A DNA stretch of 64,000 nt from Anaeramoeba flamelloides (Eukaryota; Metamonada; Anaeramoebidae): assembly GCA_027625915.1 (NCBI GenBank), contig JANTQA010000036.1, positions 10,189,001 to 10,253,000 of the forward strand. The letters are read 5' to 3'. The notes below the pieces were generated by a model. It saw nothing but the letters and a program-made list of their open reading frames with translations. It was not told where the DNA came from and searched no databases. Shown one piece after another: positions 56,822 to 64,000 of the stretch (positions are counted from its first letter, which is position 1; each line of letters starts with the position of its first letter). Both the position numbers and the translations under genes were made by a program.

Positions 56822-58241
56822 TTCAATTAAATTTTTCAGCAGAGTCTTAATTTTTGATATATGGTTTAATTTCAGTCAGTTAAAAATGCTCTTTGGATAT
56901 ACTTGATTATATAAAAAAACTTTAAAAAAAGATTAATCATTTTGATATGGGGATTTAAAAAACAATAAACCAATATTTAATTACTCAATAGATAACTTAA
57001 GAACTTTAAAAACTTTAAACAACCACTCTTAATGAAATACTAAAAAAATTAAGAGGAAAAAAAGGTAAAAAATTCATAGAATTGGTTTATAAAAAAAACA
57101 TTTTTTACACCTAGATTTAAATAATTTCCAAAAAAAGAATATTTATTTGGAGAAGACCATAATAAATGTTCATTGTTTCGATCTAATCGATTTTATTATT
57201 TTGCTTTAAAAATATTGAAGTTGGCTCATTGAATTTCTATTTTATAAAAAAAATAATTAAAAAGAAACTCATTTCATTGTTAAGTCATTTTAACAAAGTG
57301 TAACCAAAAATTTTTAAAAAAGTCGTGAAAATTGGTAGATTTAAGAATAACAACTGTTTTATAGATACTCTTGAAAATATTTTTGTCACACTTTTTAAAA
57401 ATGAGTATTGTAACTTGTAATTTTAATTTACTTCTTTATGAAACTGCATTTTGGTGAAATAAAATAATTTTAATGCAAATAATTCTCTACTTTTTGAATT
57501 TTTTGATGGTACCATAAAGAATTGATCAACAATTAACACTAGTGTTAAGATTATGAGGTTATTATACTGATAAATTCTAATAAATATCTGAAAAATTTTA
57601 CTTTATTTTCTATTGTACAACTTTTGTTACTCAAGCTTTGTAATAAAACATTTTTTCAGTTTAAATGTTTAGAAACTCTAACATTGGCTTGATTTGAAAA
57701 TGTTCATTCTCTGAGGTTGTCTTAAAAGTTGATCAACATAGATTACAAAAATCGAAATTGAATTAAAAATTTTATTAAATTTTATTGAATTTATCAGTAT
57801 AACGTATAAAATTCTTTTCTATATTTGCTTCCAGATAAAACTATATTACTGTTATTTTCCACCAAACAAATGAAAATTTTTACTTCGATTTCTCAAAATA
57901 TTTTTCGAATTATGAGCAGAAAAAAGCCCAAAGATCTTTCATAAAATCAAAACGGTTTAGAAATTATATTTCAAGAAATTAAATTAAGCTTGCTTCTGGA
58001 ACTTTGAGATAAAATTGTAATGGGGGGAATTTGCTTTTATCAGTAATATCAAGTTTTGTTGGGTAAAATCAAAATAACAGTCAAATCATTTTGAGAACAG
58101 TTGTTTTCAAAAAAGGTGTTTATTAATTTATGGGGCTGTAGAAAATTATATTTAAAGCATTTGATGGATTAGTCTTTGGCTTTGTTGGTAATTTTTTAAA
58201 TGTGTTGAATTTATTAGTTATCATCATTCCCTGTTTTCTGT

Positions 58242-58700
58242 TTAATCAACAAGCTCCTTGTGAGCATTTAGAATTCTTTTAATTTGTTCGTCGCATTGTG
58301 ATTCTGGCCAATCTGGCTGGCACAATGTTTGTCGAAGGAGACGAGTGTTGCTATTGTTTTGTGTACGATCGTTGATATATTTTCTGTACAAATAATAAAA
58401 AATTACAATCACAAAAATCCTAATTAATGGACGTAAATAATTATAAAATCGGTTTTCCTTGGTAATAGTTTTTGGTGTTTTATTAGTGTTGTTGTTTTTT
58501 AATTCTTCTTTGTTTTCTTCTTTATTTTCTTTTTCATTTTCATTTTGTTCTTCATTTTGTTCTTCATTTTCTTTTTTATTTTCATTTTCTTGTTCATTTT
58601 CATTTTCGTTTTCTTTTTCAATTTCTACTTCTTTTTCGTTTTCTTTTTCATGTTCTTCGTTATTTTCTTTTTGGATATTTTTTTGAGATTCTTGACTCAT
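58242..58700 (-). CDS. Acidic protein with one membrane segment
   Basis: 152 residues, intronless, starting MSQESQKNIQKEN. Residues 1-70 are Glu/Asn/Lys repeats. A single hydrophobic stretch at about 87-107 (YLRPLIRIFVIVIFYYLY) is flanked by basic residues. A conserved-looking 45-residue tail follows, with CQPDWPESQCDEQIKR and two cysteines. There is no signal peptide, so a membrane anchor with the acidic part on the cytosolic side is likely. I do not recognise the family. The gene stands alone on the minus strand between repeat-rich spacers. The non-repetitive tail with W, P and C makes a chance frame unlikely. Confidence 0.72.
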   Translation of the reverse strand: MSQESQKNIQKENNEEHEKENEKEVEIEKENENENEQENENKKENEEQNEEQNENEKENKEENKEELKNNNTNKTPKTITKENRFYNYLRPLIRIFVIVIFYYLYRKYINDRTQNNSNTRLLRQTLCQPDWPESQCDEQIKRILNAHKELVD

Positions 58701-61568
58701 TAAATTTTATTCTTTTGGTTATTTGATCTTTTGCTTTATATTCTTTTTTTATTCAATAAAAGATTGGAAAGAAAAAAAAATGATAAAAATGAAAATTTCC
58801 TTTGGATTTGCAAGGTATCAAATCTCTCTTTTCAGAATTTTTGTTTATTTTTATCAATCTGTACTTCATAAAATCCAAAAATAGAAAAAAATAATGAGAT
58901 AGATAGTAATATTATTTTCCAATTAAAAAAGGAAAAATTTTGGTTTAAATTCTCTAAAATATTTTTCAGTATATAAGTTGAAACTAAAACCAAAGATCTT
59001 TTCCAATATCTTTTAGAAATGATATTTTTAGATAACAAACTAAACTTCCTTAGATAACCTTAAGACAACATTTTTACTCTTTTTAATTTGATTGTAGCAG
59101 TTATAATTATTTTTCTTTTTGGATATTGATATAAAAATTTATATTTATTAAACGGAAAATAACATTCAGTATTAAAAAGTCTGAAGTGATCTCATTTTTA
59201 AATATTTTTATGTATATTTAAATACTTGAGTTATATTTCATTCATTTAAAAACAAAATTCAAGTCCAAATATTAGACTGAAACTTGGAATTAAAAAATAA
59301 TTCAAAACATCAAATTAAACCAAAATTTAAGAATGTTGAATTGACCATATTTTGAGATTTAATTGTAAACATTAGTAAAAATGATATTTTAGTGATTTTT
59401 TTGTTACTATGATTTTCCAATTCATTTGAAATTGTATTTAAGATTTTAACCCTAGTACCAATCAAGTTTGTGGAATTTCACTTTGAGATATCTTGTATTG
59501 ATTAGTGAAAAATAAGTAAAAACATATAATGATACATTTTCCTGTTTGATAATTTTTTTTCCAGAATGTAAAGTATCAATTACATCAAGTTTATAGTTTG
59601 ATTGCTTTTTTAAGCAACAAACTGTTAATTCTAAAAGATCCAAAATCGATTTTTTAAAAAATTACATCAATCAGATAATATTATCTTAATTTTGTTGTTT
59701 TAAGGTTCATATTTTAAGTTAAAAGTCACAGAAAAATAATTACAAAATAATTTTATAAATCTTTTCTATGTTTTTTTTTATCAAAAAAATAGTTTTTTGA
59801 AAGAGATTTTTCTTCAAAACTTTACTTTATATAAAATAAATTTGAAAACCAATATACATTTGGCCATTACTGATTATTATTTTTATGTTTTAATTGTTAA
59901 AAAATTACCAATAATTGTTAGATCTGCTCTACAAATTATAACCAGTGTATTTTTTCTTTTCTGTTTCTTGCTTTCCAATACAAGACTTTTCCCTTAAAAA
60001 ATCAAAAAAACCAATAACAAAATATATTTGAATATGACTTTCGTTTGTTAAAGAACAAATATTAAAAAAGAAATTAGTAAAATGTAGTATCAAATTCAAA
60101 TTTTTCTTTGAACTAAGTGTCAATTTGTGAGTAAGTTTTAAATAAAATAAGATAAAAATAATTCTAAAAAATTTCAAAAAATTGAAAATTTTCTGAAACA
60201 ATTCAATTCCAAATTAATATTTTTTTTAGTCAAAATTGATTTGGTTTTATTTATATTTTTTTAATACATAATTAGATGTCATGTTGAAACAAAAAGAAAA
60301 AAAAGAGTAAGAATTTAATAAAAGGGTGAGATTTATGTTAAGTATTATATTCCAAAATGTTACAAATCCAGATATAAGCTATAGACAATTAAAGCGAGGA
60401 AATTTATTTTAAACTATATTTATAAAAATCAATCATAAAAAGTATTTAAATATCTAAATCATTAATTATCATAAATTGATTCTTGACAACAATTCAATTT
60501 GTTTATTAGTATGATATTACATAAAGAAAAGATATTAAAATTTATGATCTTGATTTTACGGGATATTTTTTAGGTGGTAAAAAGTGATGTTTATGATTTT
60601 CTTTTTGATTGAAAAAATGGTTTTCAGAACTTATACAATCTGAACAAATTTTCATATAGAATTAGAAAAATATAAATACCCTTTATTATTGAAAAAATCA
60701 TTTGCACAGTTTCGATATTTCAAGTATTTTATTTAAATTAGTGTTACCTTATTTTCACCAAAAACAATAAGATATTTTTTTGTCTTTTTTGGAAATATTG
60801 TAACTAACATATTTTGAAATAAAAATCATTGCCATTTATTCAATCGGGATTGATATTAAACTTAATTTGGTTTTATCTATTAACGAATAGGTCCACTAAC
60901 AAATATATTTTTTTATGAAGTGTAAAAAAAAATGCAACACTTTTTTGGGAATACTTGATCTCTTTTTAAGAATTTGACTTTATTACCAAAATCAAAAATA
61001 GGAAAAAAAAATCTATATTTATAATATTTTTTCCAAGCTGAATATTAGATCCACATTTAAGTCATCCAGTATTAATGTATTTATAAGTAATCATTTTCAT
61101 CCAAATAAAAGAAAAAAATATAAAACATCAAAATAAATCAAAATCAATATTGTGTCAAAATGATGAAAAGAGCGGAACAAAAATTCTATTGGTAAATTTG
61201 TTGAAATTTCGCCAAAAATTGTTGATCGATCAAATGATAAGATACCAACAACCAATTGTATGTGATTTTTCTATTCAACAAACTCAACACTAAACCTTTC
61301 GATGAAACCATCGAAAAAAAATTACAGATCTAAAGAAACAAATTACCTAACGGGAAAAAAGGAAATAAAAACGTTACAAAAAAGACTAAAAATGAAATAG
61401 TTTGTAAAATCAAAAATTATTTCCAAATTATATGTAAAGTGCAGTAATGTTATTCTTTCAACTGTTTAAACTGTGTTCAAATTTTTGGAATTTAGTTTAA
61501 TATTTTTTCATTAAATTTGATTATTGACCCAAATTATAAAAGAATAATTAACAAAAAATAAATGAAAA
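58701..61568. other. Intergenic region with possible decayed exons
   Basis: Three minus-strand open stretches look partly coding: 59929-60201 (SLTNESHIQIYF, REKSCIGKQETEKKK), 59452-59625 after a ttttag acceptor (NYKLDVIDTLHSGKK, KIIKQENVSLYVF) and 58832-59038 (KNIISKRYWKRS, then a hydrophobic stretch). The first two could be joined in phase 1 across about 320 bp. None has an ATG start. B2 lies at 60985-61487. I leave them uncalled. Confidence 0.3.
60985..61487 (-). mobile_element. TIR element family B, copy 2 (inverted)
   Basis: Reverse complement of 27161-27675 along nearly the whole length: CCAGTATTAATGTATTTATA, GATCGATCAAATGATAAGATA and ACAACCAATTGTATGTGA. The right tip keeps TGTGTTCAAATTTTTGGAA, and the left tip is eroded. 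Confidence 0.7.
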
Positions 61569-61636
61569 CTAAAATTCTTTTTTAATATTATTTAATTCAG
61601 AAAAAAAATTAGATGAAGAACCCAATTGATAATATT

Positions 61637-62874
61637 CTACTTTTCACTCAATTCTTCGTGTATTAATATGGGATCGTCGTTAGCTGTTAATTCAATCTTA
61701 TTAGTATATAAATATTGGATAAATATCTCTAGGCTTTCAATTGATTTGCCAGAATAATCTTTAATTTGCTTGATCTCATTATCATTTTCATTGATATTTT
61801 GGAACATTTCTCGAAACAATCCGCATCGTGCCAATAGAATAAATTTATGAACAGGTAATTCTTTGGCTTCCCCTACCTCATCATCATCTTCTTCATCATC
61901 AAGTTGTACTAAAATATTGAAGTCCTTTGAATCTTCATCTTTATAATATTTTAATAAATCTTGTTTAAAAGTATTTAATTGTGGGAAATTTAAATTTAGT
62001 GAATTAAACATTTCTTGTAGAATTGTTTCATTATTTATTTGATCACAATAAACCCATTTTAAGAACACACCGATGTCCTCTTTAATAAGTGATGCTTTTT
62101 CTTTAAATATTTTTTCGACTTGTTTTATTTTCAAATTTGTTCTTAATTCGAGTAACAATTTATGTATGGGGTATTTGTCTAAAAGGAGATGATCGGTAAA
62201 TTTGCCTTGATTATAAAAAGTTTCAAAATCTTCAACTATGCAACTAGAATGGGAATTGTATATATAATTAATACACAGCCCACTTGTAATATCCGCATGG
62301 TTTGAATTTAAAATTTTAAAGCCAGAAGGCAAATCAATTTTTCTGGGATTGTTCCATTTATTCGTTGACAATTCATACTGGTTGGTTGGTTCTTCATCTT
62401 TATTAAAACCCCAACCATATAATTCATTTTCAGAAGTGAAAGCCAAAGTTTGTGTCCACCCAAGTGATATTTTGATTATTTTTTTGTCCTTAAACCCCCT
62501 TATTTGTGTAAAGATTAATTTTTCTCCGTCATGGCCATTATGTTCGTGAACACCACAGCTATAAAGATTACCATCTTTTGTTAATAAAATTGATATTTGA
62601 TAACTATTTCGAATATCTAGAATATCACTTGCTTTCCAACCACAAACTATCTGTGGTGTATTGATGCTCCCGCCTTTTGTTCCAATTGCTAGTGTTCCAT
62701 TAGTATTCTCCCCACACGAATATAATTTATTATCTGTTTTCGTGAAAAATAACGACATCCCATAAACACCACAAAAAACATTTGTTACATTGTCTTGTAT
62801 AAGAAATGGAAGTTTTTTATTTTCGTTATTGCCAATCCCTAAATTCCTATTATAAGATATATATACATGTGTGT

Positions 62875-62921
<47 letters not shown>

Positions 62922-62983
62922 AATTCGATTATTATTATCAGCATTCATTTATACATTGTGGGGTTATTATTTAAATAATCCAT
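61637..62983 (-). CDS. RCC1-repeat and double-BTB protein
   Basis: The main exon (62846-61637) encodes RCC1-type repeats (LGIGNNENKKLPF, KLYSCGENTNGTLAIGT, NLYSCGVHEHNG, ELYGWGFNKDE). A degenerate BTB follows (FYNQGKFTDHLL, YPIHKLLLELR, FLKWVYCDQI), then a clear BTB (ELPVHKFILLARCGLFREMF, YSGKSIESLEIFIQYLYT). The frame is open and RCC1-like for 29 codons upstream of the first ATG (62758). A 29-nt exon at 62983-62955 with a GTATAA donor fits the required phase, giving 412 residues; the 108-bp intron would hold a (CA)n repeat. At the 3' end the frame stops right after HEELSEK. One extra A in the run there would continue as VEYYQLGSSSNFFSELN to a TAG at 61569, which completes the BTB C-terminus. 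So a one-base slip or assembly error is likely. BTB proteins often serve as cullin adaptors; RCC1 propellers bind partners. The function is not proven. Confidence 0.88.
62863..62918. repeat. (TG)n microsatellite
   Basis: About 26 TG units with one TA interruption, probably inside the first intron of the RCC1-BTB gene on the opposite strand. Confidence 0.95.
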
Positions 62984-64000
62984 CAAATAATAACAAATAA
63001 AAATAAGATTTAATACTTAATGAAAAAGATTATTTGAAAATTAAGTAATATTTTTGATATCAATTTTAATTGTATTATAATTTTAAAAATGGTATCTAAT
63101 GAAAAAAAAAGATAGATTTATAAAATAAAACACTCAATTTGAATTTTAGAGGATGAGTCATACAATCAAATTTTTTATAGTGAAAAAAAAAAAATTGTCG
63201 ATTTTTATGAATATATGTCCCTACGAACCAAAAAACACTAAAAAATGGAAAACTGATCAAATACCTTCCATTAAGACAATTAAAAAAACAAAATGAAAAC
63301 ATAAAAATAAAGAAAGTTTCAATTTAACTTCTTCTTAAAAACATTTTTTTGCCAAAATCATTGAATTCACACTTGAAATCATGTATATTTTTAGATTCAG
63401 TATCTTGTTTTAACTCATTTACGAAAACAAATTCTAAATTATGGGGAATTTTATTTTCACAAAAGGGACTAATTTGGTCTTCAAATGTTTTTTTTTAGTT
63501 TTAAATGGTAAAATTAAAAAAAAGTTGTACTAAAAAGATAAACTCTCTGGAAAAGCATTCTAACTTAATATGTTAACTTATTCTTTGATTTCAAACTTTT
63601 CTCAACCCCAATTTTTCAAAAAAAAAATAAAAAAAAAGTGCACAGTAATTTCAAAAAATAATTTTGATATTCAAAATTTGAGAGTGTTTTTATTCTAAAA
63701 AAAATTATCCCAGTGGTTAATTGAATTAAGTATGAAGCTAGATTTCGAAAAATATTAATCAGAAAAAAATAGTGCTTAATTTTATTAAGGACATATAATT
63801 CACAATTAAAAAAAACTAATAATGTGATGTTTGGTAGATTTCTAAATAAAAATCAACAATTAAAAATGATATCAATTTTTTGAAAAAAAGAGCCAAAGAG
63901 CTACACCCAAGTTCAAATTTAAATCAACGTGAATTATAATTCTGAATAAAGGGGGTATGGAAGTTTCGAAGAGTTGTTTCTTTGGCACTTTTTGAGATCT
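62984..64000. other. Right-end intergenic region
   Basis: Upstream flank of the RCC1-BTB gene, then G2, then AT-rich DNA. No gene can be supported. Confidence 0.5.
63211..63800 (+). repeat. Family G repeat, copy 2
   Basis: Matches 9447-10025 in the same orientation with only scattered base changes, starting ATATATGTCCCTACG and ending AAGGACATATAATTC. The immediate flanks differ from those of copy 1, so it is a dispersed element rather than part of a larger duplication. Confidence 0.75.

Larger units (their letters stand above)
55346..58241. other. Intergenic region with E2, X2 and a TA run
   Basis: Presumed promoter of the dehydrogenase gene at the left. It contains E2 (55893-56114), X2 (56480-56765) and (TA)n at 56783-56818. 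A minus-strand stretch near 57967-58050 (KSKFPPLQFYLKVPEAS to a stop) looks coding but is too short to call. Confidence 0.5.

Noticed and set aside
1-64000. tRNA, rRNA or CRISPR
   Set aside because: No TTCGA-type arm with matching acceptor stem, no conserved rRNA core and no regularly spaced repeat array were found by eye.

Overview
This is an AT-rich nuclear segment (roughly 80% A+T between genes) from a unicellular eukaryote. Genes are interrupted by GT-AG introns. Their proteins carry long Asn, Lys and Glu runs, and the domain mix is one of cytoskeletal and Ras-type signalling. The RCC1 plus double-BTB protein near the right end, with its typical BTB wording, resembles a family I associate with the anaerobic amoebae Anaeramoeba (Metamonada). 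That assignment is inference from memory, not a database result.

Layout. 1-10.5 kb: mostly intergenic DNA with short inverted-repeat elements, plus a previously hidden spliced gene for a small SH3 protein (5914-7603). 10.5-19 kb: one intronless giant gene coding six PH/SH3-like modules and a C-terminal RasGAP domain. 21-25 kb: a convergent gene of about nine tandem PH-like units. 29-31 kb: a Lys-rich protein ending in one similar PH-like unit, and a candidate three-exon small gene. 33-39 kb: a Ser/Asn/Lys-rich protein split by a 3.8-kb intron filled with repeats. 44-47.6 kb: a PHD-finger protein with a very basic tail. 52.7 kb: an isolated PH exon. 53.7-55.3 kb: a four-exon isocitrate dehydrogenase-type gene. 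58.2-58.7 kb: an acidic protein with one membrane segment. 61.6-63 kb: the RCC1-BTB gene, with a probable one-base slip near its end. The last kilobase repeats sequence also found at 9.4-10 kb.

The genes do not form an operon or pathway. The recurrent theme is PH-type and SH3 modules: six PH and six SH3-like units in one protein, about nine PH-like units in a second, one in a third, and isolated SH3 and PH exons elsewhere. This points to membrane/phosphoinositide-linked Ras signalling families that have expanded and shuffled exons.

The non-coding DNA is built largely from short non-autonomous elements with terminal inverted repeats. I recognise at least eight families (A, B, C, D, E, F, G, X) and one long diverged duplication (H). 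Several copies have TA flanks, as expected for Tc1/mariner relatives, and one has a TTAA flank. They sit in intergenic DNA and inside introns, and one nested pair encloses an exon-like coding segment. I see no tRNA, rRNA, CRISPR array or virus-like element.
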